18,776 nucleotides of DNA from Acuticoccus sp038745295 (GCA_038745295.1 JBCDLN010000039.1:1-18776), one strand, 5' to 3'. Shown: positions 7,996 through 15,045, counted from the stretch's first letter. Made by a program: numbers and translations. The notes: generated from the sequence alone by a model not told the origin.

Positions 7996-8724
7996 CTAGG
8001 ATGTAAGCTCTTCAAGGTAGGTGGGGAGCATTTGGCGCCATGTGGGCCAATCATGATCATAGGTCTCACCCCACGGGTCGACGCGGTTCGGCACGCCCTT
8101 GGCGCCCAAGAGATTGGCCATGCGCCAAGAATCGTCAGGGTTCTCCCATCGCCCTTCCCCGTAGGCGAGGATCAGAAATCGTTGTTGCAGGCGCTCCAAC
8201 AATGGCCCATGCAGGCCGCCCAAAAACGCAAGCGGCGCGCAATGGTAGTAGTGTTCGTTGCCCGAAAGACCGAAGAGGCGCTCAAGATCGTAGCTGCCGC
8301 TCATCCCCACGGCAGAACGGAAGAGGTGGGGGTAGCGGCACAACACTGCGGTCGCCTTGAACGCACCTATGGATGCGCCCGCTGCAATCACTTCAATCTG
8401 TGCGCTGTCGCAATCGGATCGGATGGCGGGGACGATCTCGTGCGCCACCATCTCCTCAAACCCATTCAGCATCCAAAAACGATGCTCTGGCGAGCCAGCA
8501 CGGTCGGCAAAGGTGCGCCCAGCAATACTATCGAGCGAATAAACTTTAACTCGCCCGCCCTCGATGAGCGGCCAGATGGCCCCCAGGAGCCCCATCCGTT
8601 CGGCCTCCTCAGCATCGCCGCCGGCGGTGGGAAAGAGGAGGACAGGGGTCCCCCAATGGCCCCACCGCACCAGCCGGATCTCCTGGCCGATGCGCGGGGA
8701 GTACCAGCTAGAAGCCGTTTTCAT
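7996..8724 (-). CDS. Esterase-fold alpha/beta hydrolase (PF00756-like) of the amidoligase operon
   Basis: This 242-residue single-domain protein begins MKTASSWYSPRIGQEI. The nucleophile elbow GASIG lies at 116-120 (Ser118), acidic candidates are Glu190/Glu194 in YGEGRWENP, and the catalytic His224 is in YDHDWPTWR. This matches the esterase D / enterochelin-esterase superfamily, which hydrolyses ester or amide-like bonds. It has no signal peptide, so it is cytoplasmic. The ATG at 8724 is preferred: it follows AGGAAGG and overlaps the end of the upstream ATP-grasp gene by 17 bases, which suggests translational coupling. A longer in-frame start at 8838 would only add sequence overlapping that gene. 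It lacks the N-terminal domain of the other hydrolase in this operon. The likely role is trimming, release or acyl transfer of the ligase product, which is inference. Confidence 0.82.
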   Translation of the reverse strand: MKTASSWYSPRIGQEIRLVRWGHWGTPVLLFPTAGGDAEEAERMGLLGAIWPLIEGGRVKVYSLDSIAGRTFADRAGSPEHRFWMLNGFEEMVAHEIVPAIRSDCDSAQIEVIAAGASIGAFKATAVLCRYPHLFRSAVGMSGSYDLERLFGLSGNEHYYHCAPLAFLGGLHGPLLERLQQRFLILAYGEGRWENPDDSWRMANLLGAKGVPNRVDPWGETYDHDWPTWRQMLPTYLEELTS

Positions 8725-9964
8725 CGCCGACCCGGCCTTCCTGCTCCCGCCACGTCTCAATCCGTTCGAAGAAAAGGTCGGTGAATTCATCCACCTCATG
8801 GGCCGGAAAGAGTGCACGCACCTTTTTGTGGATCGCATCGCGCATCACGCTGGAGCCGAAGAACTCATAGGCAAGGCCATCAAGATGGCTGAGATGGGCG
8901 CGGCAGAAGTCCCGGAATTTTTCGGTTTCAAACCGCTCATGGGCGATGCCCGCATAGGCCCTTAAACGCTCCCGCGGGCTCAAGTCTTGATCGGCGACGG
9001 CATAAAAGGGGTCCCAGTCGAGGGTTTTGCGCATCGCCTTCCCGGTCATTGCCGCAAATAAAGACCAGCGCAGGTTTGCCTTGATCAACCAAGGAAAATG
9101 GTAGTGGAGCGAGGTGACTTGGCTATCGGGGCAAGCATTGGCAAAGTCGATGGGGTGCCAGACACCCTCACGCAGCAGCGCTTCACAAGAGTTGAAGTCC
9201 CACCCAAAGAAGGCGTTGATGGTGAGTGTCATCTCCTCCAGGACCGCTGCGTCCTCAGCTGAGACAAAGTCAGTGTGCGTGGTGTAGCGGTCGTGAAGCG
9301 GCGCGGCCGGATCGTAGTTCACTTTGCGTGTTTGGGGTCCAAGACCCACACACCGCACAAAGCGATCATAGGGGAGGACCGCCGCTTGAAGGTTCATCAC
9401 CTCTGTGCCTGAGGCGTTATACGCCGCCTCAAAGTCATGGGCGTTGTTGATCTTCGAAACACCTTTCCACCCGCCACCATGGTAGGGCTTCATGAAGAAG
9501 GGATAGCCAATTTGCGCGCCAATGTCGGGCAGCGAAAAGAGCTTGGCATACTGCTTGAGCGTGACGTCCAGATCGTCCGCCTCCTCATAGGCTTTGGGCG
9601 GTAACATCCATGTGTCGGGCACTGGGAGGCCAAGCCGCATCATTGCGCAGTAGGACGTATGCTTTTCGTTGGACTGCAGCGACCAAGGGTTGTTGTAGAC
9701 ATAAAGATCGTTGAGGACGATGGCCTTTTTGATCCATTCCCGGCTGGTCGAATACCAGTGGGTGAGCCGGTCAATCACAAGGTCATACTTGACAGGTTGG
9801 CGCAGATCGAACGGCTCGATGGTCACCCGTTCGCAGTGCACGTTAAGGCGTTCGCCGTCCAACGGCACATCAAGTTTGAGCTGTTCGAGCAGCGCCTCAT
9901 AGCAGATGGGCCAGCAGATATCTGCGCCGAGCGACAACCCGATGTTGATGGTGCGCGTTTCCAT
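8708..9964 (-). CDS. ATP-grasp ligase (RimK / glutathione-synthetase-like)
   Basis: This 418-residue protein has an N-terminal domain of about 100 residues, then ATP-grasp signatures. The ATP-binding Lys159 is followed by a glycine loop (YPFFMKPYHGGGWKG, 154-168). A catalytic block follows with Glu261 (SCEALL) and metal ligands Asp273 and Asn276 in PIDFANACPDSQ. The C-terminal 130 residues are helical and charged. It should join a carboxylate to an amine using ATP. It is clearly different in sequence from the other ATP-grasp gene of the operon, so the two are not recent duplicates. The ATG at 9964 is chosen because GGGAGGGG lies just before it. A GTG at 9994 has no such site. It starts 46 bases after the enterochelin-esterase-like gene and overlaps the next hydrolase. 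Substrate unknown. Confidence 0.83.
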   Translation of the reverse strand: METRTINIGLSLGADICWPICYEALLEQLKLDVPLDGERLNVHCERVTIEPFDLRQPVKYDLVIDRLTHWYSTSREWIKKAIVLNDLYVYNNPWSLQSNEKHTSYCAMMRLGLPVPDTWMLPPKAYEEADDLDVTLKQYAKLFSLPDIGAQIGYPFFMKPYHGGGWKGVSKINNAHDFEAAYNASGTEVMNLQAAVLPYDRFVRCVGLGPQTRKVNYDPAAPLHDRYTTHTDFVSAEDAAVLEEMTLTINAFFGWDFNSCEALLREGVWHPIDFANACPDSQVTSLHYHFPWLIKANLRWSLFAAMTGKAMRKTLDWDPFYAVADQDLSPRERLRAYAGIAHERFETEKFRDFCRAHLSHLDGLAYEFFGSSVMRDAIHKKVRALFPAHEVDEFTDLFFERIETWREQEGRVGDENGF

Positions 9965-10010
9965 GGCCCCTCCCACTGGGCGGGCCCTTTTCACGCCAAG
10001 TCGCGGACCC

Positions 10011-11198
10011 TTAACGCGTAGAGTGTGACGGGCTGAGCACCCACATCAACCCATCACGGAGCTGATCGCGCCAATTGTGCCAATGATGGCCATCCCATGA
10101 GCTTTGAAAGCGCACCGCCACACCATGCTCAGCAAGCCAGAAGGCGAGGGCACGGTTTTCCTCCGCCAACCCCTCAAACTCACCGGTGGACACAAAGGCC
10201 CGTGTGGGCGGCAGACTTGGCGCGCGTTTTAGGCTGCTGACCAGATCGGCCACCCGGTGGAAGACAGGGTGGGGACGGCTGTTGAGCTTTTGCTTATCGA
10301 GGATAAAGGAGCCGGACTGGAGAACCAGTCCGCCAAACACGCCGGGAAACCGAAAGGCAGTGGCGAGCGAGGCCACAGCGCCAAGGCTCGCGCCAAGCAG
10401 AACCCGCTCGGCCGGGTCATCGCTCACCCGGTAACGGGCCTCAATGGCGGGGATAAGTTCGCGTACCACATAGCGGGCGTGCCGGCGACCGCGGGGGTAT
10501 TCGCCCATCCGGTCAACGGTTTGGACGAGTGCCACCATGACCGGCGGAATGTCGCCTGCCGCAATCAAGTTATCGAGCGAAACGCCAAGATCGGCGTAGG
10601 TCATGAAGTCAGTGCCGTCGTGGATCACCACCAAGGGGTAAGGCGCCCAGGGATCGTGCCCGGGCGGGAGGTAGAGCGCTTCTTCCCGTGGCCCCTCAAA
10701 GATGGCCGTCTCGACGCCAAATGGGATAAGACGCCCCTCGGGTGCGCCTTGGGGCGTCGTCCAAGGGGGGCGCACATAACCGCTCGTGCAGCACACTGAG
10801 TTTTCGCCAAAAGGGTCCCGCGCCCGTTCAGGATTGCGCGGATCGAGAACCCATTCCTCGTGCCCGTGATGCTGGACGGCAAGCTTATACTCAAACCGTG
10901 CACTGTTGGCGACGTCGACTTGGGCAAGCCAAAGGTCCGTGCGCGGCACACGGGCAAGGGGGACGCGGTCGATCCCGGCGTGGATCCATCTCAGGAGACA
11001 AACGCCGTCCGCCTCACCGCGCCAGACGAACACTGCATGGCCTTGCCCCACCAGAGGGAAGGGCGCGGCCGACAAGAACCGATCAATGGCTTCGGGGGAG
11101 GGGGAACCAGCCCCCAACAGCGCCGCAACGCGCGCATGCACCCGCCCGCTGCCGGGCAGTGCCATTGGAAAATCTTGAGGGTCCTGTGCAATCGTCAC
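10011..11198 (-). CDS. Enterochelin-esterase-like hydrolase with N-terminal accessory domain
   Basis: This 395-residue protein has the two-domain form of Fes-type esterases. An N-terminal beta-sandwich-like domain (about 50-140, HAVFVWRGEADG then FEYKLAVQ) precedes an alpha/beta hydrolase domain. The hydrolase domain has YPLVVIHDGTDF at 187-198, the nucleophile elbow GASLG at 269-273 (Ser271), a candidate acid Glu340 in STGEFEG and His371 in WDGHHWHNWRDQL. Fes enzymes cleave the triester backbone of enterobactin, and relatives act on other esters. No siderophore synthesis or transport gene is in this window, so the substrate may be the product of the neighbouring ligases. No signal peptide is visible. 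The start is uncertain: GTG at 11198 has AAAGG 11 bases upstream, while an ATG at 11165 has no well-placed site. Confidence 0.83.
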   Translation of the reverse strand: MTIAQDPQDFPMALPGSGRVHARVAALLGAGSPSPEAIDRFLSAAPFPLVGQGHAVFVWRGEADGVCLLRWIHAGIDRVPLARVPRTDLWLAQVDVANSARFEYKLAVQHHGHEEWVLDPRNPERARDPFGENSVCCTSGYVRPPWTTPQGAPEGRLIPFGVETAIFEGPREEALYLPPGHDPWAPYPLVVIHDGTDFMTYADLGVSLDNLIAAGDIPPVMVALVQTVDRMGEYPRGRRHARYVVRELIPAIEARYRVSDDPAERVLLGASLGAVASLATAFRFPGVFGGLVLQSGSFILDKQKLNSRPHPVFHRVADLVSSLKRAPSLPPTRAFVSTGEFEGLAEENRALAFWLAEHGVAVRFQSSWDGHHWHNWRDQLRDGLMWVLSPSHSTR

Positions 11199-11213
11199 GG
11201 TCGCTGACGCCTT

Positions 11214-11390
11214 TCAAGCCCGCTTGCTGTCGCTTTCCCCTTTGTGTGCGACGTGATTTGATGGGCCGTCGGTGGTTTTGGCCGACGTCTCTGCGGCTGG
11301 TTCGTCACCGGATGCGTGACCACGATGACCGGCACGCTTCGCCACGGCTCCTTGAAGTAGGTTGGCAAAGATGCCTCCGTAAATGCCCAT
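11214..11390 (-). CDS. Possible 58-residue peptide in the amidoligase operon
   Basis: A small frame lies in the only large gap of the operon, in the operon direction. It starts 52 bases after the amidoligase stop and ends 15 bases before the GTG of the esterase gene, the spacing of a translated operon gene. Its N-terminal half is amphipathic (MGIYGGIFANLLQGAVAKRA). The rest is hydrophilic, rich in Gly, His, Asp/Glu, Ser/Thr and Lys, with no cysteine, ending in GESDSKRA. I recognise no family. Against it, no good ribosome-binding site lies at normal distance from the ATG (GGAAGG is about 20 bases away), and a frame this short in GC-rich DNA can be chance. If real it could be a substrate peptide of the ligases or just a small structural protein. 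Confidence 0.33.
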   Translation of the reverse strand: MGIYGGIFANLLQGAVAKRAGHRGHASGDEPAAETSAKTTDGPSNHVAHKGESDSKRA

Positions 11391-11421
11391 CACTGAAAAG
11401 CAGCGTACCACGGCCTTCCGG

Positions 11422-11444
11422 AGCGGGCGTTGATATGGCCCGCT
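11422..11444 (-). other. 7-bp hairpin at the end of the YbdK-type ligase gene
   Basis: AGCGGGC and GCCCGCT pair perfectly around a 9-base loop and include part of the ligase stop codon. No T-run follows on the minus strand, so a full terminator is unlikely. It may be an mRNA-processing or attenuating structure that lowers expression of the downstream genes. Confidence 0.35.
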
Positions 11445-12600
11445 AGGGGACAGCCGGTGGCAGCAGCGTGTCGGATACTGTCTGCGCCACAAGCCACTTC
11501 ACAACGCCCTCTTGGGCCTCGCGATCGGTGCCGCCATCAGCTTTCAAGTCGTTGAAAATCTTCAACTGATGGTCGGCGCTGGTGCCACGGGTCGCCATCT
11601 CGCGCGCCCGTTCCACCTCCGCCAAGCAGCCTAGGGGCTCAGCGTGGGGGCGCAGCCGATCGAGAAGCTGGTCCAGCAAATTGGCGAACGGCACCAGCGT
11701 CTTGTGCGCATAGTCCGCCAGCGAGGCATCAACGCCGTGTCGCTGCGCCAGGAACTTGTTTTCCAGGAGGAGCGTGCGCCGATAGCGCCGCCAGCTCAAG
11801 TTCTCCGTTCTGAGGTGCATGAGATAGGCAAGCAGTGACTGATAAAGAGCGGCAATGCTGATCCCATCATCGATATAGCTGCACACGTCACAAATGCGCA
11901 GCTCCAACGTCGGATGACGGCCGCTGGGCCGAATATCCCACCAAATCATCGAAGGGTCGCGCACAAGACCAGTCTCGGCCAAATCGTCTAAAAGCTCAGT
12001 CCAATCATTCCAGCTGTCAAACACCTCCGGCATTCCAGATCGCGGCAAGTCCGCCAGGATCGTGGGCCTGAACGCCTTGAGCCCTGTGTCGCGCCCCTCC
12101 CAAAAGGGCGATGAAGTGGACAGCGCCAAAAGGTGAGGCATGAAGTACCCCATCTGCCCCATGAGGTCGACGCGGGTGTTTTTGTCCTCAATCCCGGCGT
12201 GGATATGCATGCCGCAAATGGACATCCGGCGGATGAGGCTGCGATGTTCGGCCGTGATGATCCTGTAGCGCTCAAGATCCACAGGTTCTTGTTCGTGCCA
12301 GTGCGCCCATGGGTGCGAGGACGCGGCGATGATCTCAAGCCCATGCTCGCGCGCCACATCTGACACTGCTTTGCGCAAGCCCATCAGCTCAGCCCGCGCG
12401 TCAGCCGCCGTGCGGCAGACTGCCGTCCCCACCTCCACCTGGCTTTGCAAGAACTCATGGGTGACCCGCGGGCCGATAACCTCTTTGCACCTCGACATGA
12501 AGGTGCCCGGCGGACGGGTGGCCAGCGACCAAGTCTGCGGGTCGATGAGGAGATACTCTTCCTCAATCCCAATCGTCAGCGGTTCGTTGGGCCGCTCCAT
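11443..12600 (-). CDS. YbdK-type carboxylate-amine ligase (GCS2 family), first gene of the operon
   Basis: This 385-residue protein belongs to the GCS2 amidoligases, related to plant and proteobacterial glutamate-cysteine ligase and to E. coli YbdK. Visible signatures are IGIEEEYLLID (10-20), a metal-binding CGMHIHAGI (129-137), LELRICDVCSYIDDG (232-246) and ENKFLAQRHGVDASL (280-294). The family activates a glutamate-type carboxylate with ATP and couples it to an amine. Its length matches the usual 370-400 residues. The ATG at 12600 is preferred over ATGs at 12606 and further upstream because AGGA lies eight bases before it. It is the first gene of a leftward series with two ATP-grasp ligases and two esterase-fold hydrolases, so its product probably feeds that pathway rather than glutathione synthesis. 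That last point is inference. Confidence 0.88.
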   Translation of the reverse strand: MERPNEPLTIGIEEEYLLIDPQTWSLATRPPGTFMSRCKEVIGPRVTHEFLQSQVEVGTAVCRTAADARAELMGLRKAVSDVAREHGLEIIAASSHPWAHWHEQEPVDLERYRIITAEHRSLIRRMSICGMHIHAGIEDKNTRVDLMGQMGYFMPHLLALSTSSPFWEGRDTGLKAFRPTILADLPRSGMPEVFDSWNDWTELLDDLAETGLVRDPSMIWWDIRPSGRHPTLELRICDVCSYIDDGISIAALYQSLLAYLMHLRTENLSWRRYRRTLLLENKFLAQRHGVDASLADYAHKTLVPFANLLDQLLDRLRPHAEPLGCLAEVERAREMATRGTSADHQLKIFNDLKADGGTDREAQEGVVKWLVAQTVSDTLLPPAVP

Positions 12601-12608
12601 CGCCATCG

Positions 12609-12612
12609 TCCT
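12609..12612 (-). promoter_or_regulatory. Ribosome-binding site deciding the ligase start
   Basis: On the minus strand AGGA (in AAAAGGACG) lies eight bases before the ATG at 12600 and only two before the ATG at 12606. The second spacing is too short, so 12600 is the better start. Confidence 0.55.
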
Positions 12613-12774
12613 TTTCTGGCTGAGATCGCCCGTCATCCTTGCCAATGGCGTGCCATGTCGCAACGCCTGGGCAGACGCAAACGTCCACTTGGTGCAACAG
12701 CGACCACATCGTGGCGACTGTGACGCATATGCCTTTGTTCACAAACCCGAAGTGTCCCGGGTGCATGGCTCGCC

Positions 12775-12795
12775 GGATGCTGGATGCTGGATGCT
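12775..12795. repeat. Three tandem copies of GGATGCT
   Basis: Three exact head-to-tail copies of the heptamer GGATGCT occupy 12775-12781, 12782-12788 and 12789-12795, followed by GG. They lie in the divergent promoter region. They could be a slippage-prone repeat or a phased protein-binding site. Confidence 0.85.
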
Positions 12796-13003
12796 GGAAA
12801 GAGTGGGCAAGCCCCTCGAGGTGGACATTGTCAAGTTTGAAGAGGCGATGCGTGCACCCACCGGCCTTTCCACGAACCCCACAGGAAAAGTCCAGGACAG
12901 GTCAAAGTGCGCAACGCGGATGAGCGCGCCAGGGCCATAGACAACGCTTGTCTCGCCCAGTCCAATGAGGGTGCGGTCTCAATCAAACGCAGCGGAGCCC
13001 CCC

Positions 13004-13699
13004 ATGGATTGGTCGCGCGCTATCGACAGCTACTGCGAGCGGCTGGGTCCTGGGTTTTGGGCCGAGCCATGGAATGCTGTGACCAACGCCGCGTTCGTGA
13101 TCGCGGCCGTTGTCGCCTACATCGTCGCAGCGCGGCGGGGCGCTGTGGACTGGCCCATCGCCGTGTTGGTGGTGATCACGGTCTTGGTGGGGATCGGCTC
13201 CTTCTTGTTCCACACGGTTGCTACGCTCTGGGCGCTGCTGGCGGATGTGATCCCCATTCAGCTGTTCATTGTATTTTATTTTCTGTTTGCCATGCGCCGG
13301 TTTGCAGGCCTGCCGTGGTGGGGGGCGGGGCTCGCAACGGTGGCGTTCCTTGTCTTTTCATTCCTCGGGGAAGGTGTGCTGGGTGAATGGCTCGGCCCGG
13401 TGATGAATGGTTCAGAGGGTTATGTGCCGCCGCTGTTGGCGCTTCTCATGGTGGGAGGGGTGCTTGTTAGTGTTGGGCGCACAGGGGCTGGCTGGTCGCT
13501 CATTGCGGGGGGGCTGATCTTTGCCGTCTCGCTCACCTTTCGAACGCTCGATATGGCGGTATGCGGGCAGTTTCCGCGCGGCACCCATTTCATCTGGCAC
13601 ACCCTCAATGGCGTGCTTTTGGGGTTTCTCGTCATTGCTCTGGCGCGCTACGGGGTGGTGCGCCGGCGTGGCGGGCCCAAAGAGGGAGGCGCTGCCTAA
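13004..13699 (+). CDS. Ceramidase-like integral membrane hydrolase (alkaline ceramidase superfamily)
   Basis: This 231-residue protein has about seven hydrophobic segments and the metal-site motifs of the alkaline ceramidase family (PF05875, within the CREST superfamily). Ser66-xxx-His70 in GSFLFH, Asp81 eleven residues later in LLADVIP, and His195-xxx-His199 in GTHFIWH reproduce the Ser/His/Asp/His/His zinc arrangement known in human ACER3, including its spacing. The N-terminal YCERLGPGFWAEPWNAVTN is also typical. Members hydrolyse the amide bond of ceramides, and bacterial relatives are little studied. The ATG at 13004 is chosen because GGAG lies at 12994-12997, six bases upstream, and it begins just before the conserved N-terminus. 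An upstream in-frame ATG at 12965 lacks a site. It is divergent from the amidoligase operon, and a functional link is unproven. Confidence 0.85.
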   Translation: MDWSRAIDSYCERLGPGFWAEPWNAVTNAAFVIAAVVAYIVAARRGAVDWPIAVLVVITVLVGIGSFLFHTVATLWALLADVIPIQLFIVFYFLFAMRRFAGLPWWGAGLATVAFLVFSFLGEGVLGEWLGPVMNGSEGYVPPLLALLMVGGVLVSVGRTGAGWSLIAGGLIFAVSLTFRTLDMAVCGQFPRGTHFIWHTLNGVLLGFLVIALARYGVVRRRGGPKEGGAA

Positions 13700-14201
13700 C
13701 CGCAAGCCCCCAGCCGCCACGCCCTGACAGGCAGGGAGACTGCAGAACGCGGCCAAGCATGTCACCGTCGCCGTCGTGGCAACAACGCGTCTCACCCAAT
13801 ACGGTCCGCCAGAACGGAGACGCCGCGCGATGATCCATAGCCCCTCAGCGCGCCCGATCCCTGTGCGCGACGCCATCACGACTGCACCTGATTTGGTATT
13901 TGTTGACGGACAGGAAGACATCCGCCTCAAGCAGGAGCACAGCGCCTACCGCCGGTTCGGGGTTGACGATGCCCGCCGTATGGTGGTGCTCGGCCGGGCA
14001 ACAACGTGTCCTCACCTCGATTGAGGACGAATTCATCACCCCCACCCCAGCGAGCATCTTCTGATCGCCGGTCCGGAAGCATCACAACGGGTGGGCCGGC
14101 GGTCTGCCCGTCCACCCAGATCACCCGTCCGTTTGTGATGCCAGGCTTCAGATCACTAGAACCCTCTTGTGGGCCCGCAAAGTGGGTGCGCCGACATTAC
14201 G
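13700..14201. other. Convergent intergenic region of about 500 bases, no supportable gene
   Basis: This stretch lies between the ends of the ceramidase-like gene and tpiA. Short open frames of 60-100 codons exist on both strands, but none has a recognisable domain together with a ribosome-binding site. A frame from an ATG at 13830 reads for 64 codons on the plus strand without similarity I can name. A small stem CCCTG-ACAGG-CAGGG lies at 13722-13736, 22 bases after the ceramidase-like stop, without a T-run, so it is only a weak terminator candidate. The region could contain a decayed gene, but I cannot show it. Confidence 0.45.
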
Positions 14202-14945
14202 CTACCCGTTTCCTGGAGCGGCGCGGGCAATCGCCAGAAAGTCCTCAGCCTTCAAGCTTGCGCCGCCCACAAGGGCGCCGCCCACGTGGGGGACTGCCAA
14301 AAGCTCAGCGGCATTGGACGGTTTGACCGACCCGCCATAGAGAATCGGGATGGCGCTGCCGGGGAACTGGGTGTCGAGGGTTTGGCTGATGGCACCATGC
14401 ATTGTCGCAACGTCATCGGTGGACGGGGTGCGTCCTGTCCCGATGGCCCACACAGGCTCATAGGCGATCACGAGATTTTGTGGGTTAACGGACGCCGGCA
14501 AAGAACCTGCAAGTTGGCGGGCGACCACGGCCACGGCATCTCCCGCGTCGCGCTCTGCCTCGGTCTCACCCACACACACAATCGTCTTGAGCTTCGCCTG
14601 CTGCGCCGCCACGGCCTTTTTCGCCACAAGCCCATCGTCTTCACCGTGGTCTGTGCGCCGTTCAGAGTGTCCAACAATCACCGCGCTGGCGCCTGCTTCG
14701 GCGAGGATGGGGGCCGAAACATCCCCAGTGTGCGCGCCTTTTTCGGCAAAATGGCAGTCCTGTGCACCCACACTAAGGGGGCTGCCGGCAGCCTTCAACG
14801 CAAACGCCCCAATCATGGTGAACGGCGGGCACACAAGAAGATCAACACCGCGCGAAGCGGCCTCAGAGGCGCCCGCGAGCATCCCGTCAAACTCAGCCGC
14901 ACCGGTGGCGGCGCCGTTCATTTTCCAGTTTCCGGCAATCAACAT
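14202..14945 (-). CDS. tpiA: Triosephosphate isomerase
   Basis: This 247-residue cytoplasmic glycolytic enzyme interconverts dihydroxyacetone phosphate and glyceraldehyde 3-phosphate. All active-site parts are present: Asn6 and Lys8 in AGNWKMNG, the electrophilic His93 in VGHSERR, the catalytic base Glu163 in AYEPVWAIGTG with the mobile loop just after it, and the phosphate-binding GGSVKP near 204-209. The length is normal for the family. The start at ATG 14945 has AAAGG seven bases upstream. It gives an N-terminus a few residues shorter than many homologues, and no earlier standard start codon exists in frame. The gene is divergent from ppiD, an arrangement common in alphaproteobacteria. Confidence 0.97.
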   Translation of the reverse strand: MLIAGNWKMNGAATGAAEFDGMLAGASEAASRGVDLLVCPPFTMIGAFALKAAGSPLSVGAQDCHFAEKGAHTGDVSAPILAEAGASAVIVGHSERRTDHGEDDGLVAKKAVAAQQAKLKTIVCVGETEAERDAGDAVAVVARQLAGSLPASVNPQNLVIAYEPVWAIGTGRTPSTDDVATMHGAISQTLDTQFPGSAIPILYGGSVKPSNAAELLAVPHVGGALVGGASLKAEDFLAIARAAPGNG

Positions 14946-15016
14946 CGTGGGGCCTTTGCTCTTTTTGGGTGCGCGTGAGGGGATGAGAATGGTATCGCCT
15001 CCCAGGCGGCCAGCGC

Positions 15017-15045
15017 TTGCGAGGTCTCCCCCCGGAACTTATCAT
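15017..15045 (+). promoter_or_regulatory. Possible sigma-70-type promoter for ppiD-trpDC
   Basis: TTGCGA (15017-15022) and TATCAT (15040-15045) are separated by 17 bases. They match the TTGACA/TATAAT consensus at four and five of six positions. Transcription would start near 15052, leaving a leader of about 80 bases that contains the 15-base repeats. This is a visual match only. Confidence 0.4.

Larger units (their letters stand above)
12601..13003. promoter_or_regulatory. Divergent intergenic region between the amidoligase operon and the ceramidase-like gene
   Basis: About 400 bases separate two genes read outward, so promoters for both should lie here. I find no convincing paired -35/-10 boxes. 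A small palindrome ATGGC-GT-GCCAT lies at 12645-12656, 45 bases before the ligase ATG, and a triple heptamer repeat lies at 12775-12795. Open frames here, such as 12639-12923 (+), have no recognisable content or ribosome-binding site. Confidence 0.5.

Noticed and set aside
7969..8784. Open frame of 271 codons on the plus strand opposite the second hydrolase
   Set aside because: The minus-strand frame has the intact catalytic motifs; the plus frame has low-complexity, unfamiliar sequence.
10011..12600. Reading the operon as a siderophore or glutathione pathway
   Set aside because: No siderophore synthesis or uptake gene is present, no canonical glutathione synthetase motif set is seen, and the YbdK family is distinct from true GshA.
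12639..12923. Open frame of 94 codons in the divergent intergenic region
   Set aside because: No ribosome-binding site, no recognisable content, and it runs through the heptamer repeat.
13830..14124. Possible decayed gene: VDGQ-like motifs on opposite strands (FVDGQEDIR on plus, WVDGQTAGPPVV on minus)
   Set aside because: The two motifs are short and on opposite strands, and no continuous domain can be followed through either strand.
14169..14978. Open frame of 269 codons on the plus strand opposite tpiA
   Set aside because: tpiA is unmistakable on the other strand and the plus frame has no domain.
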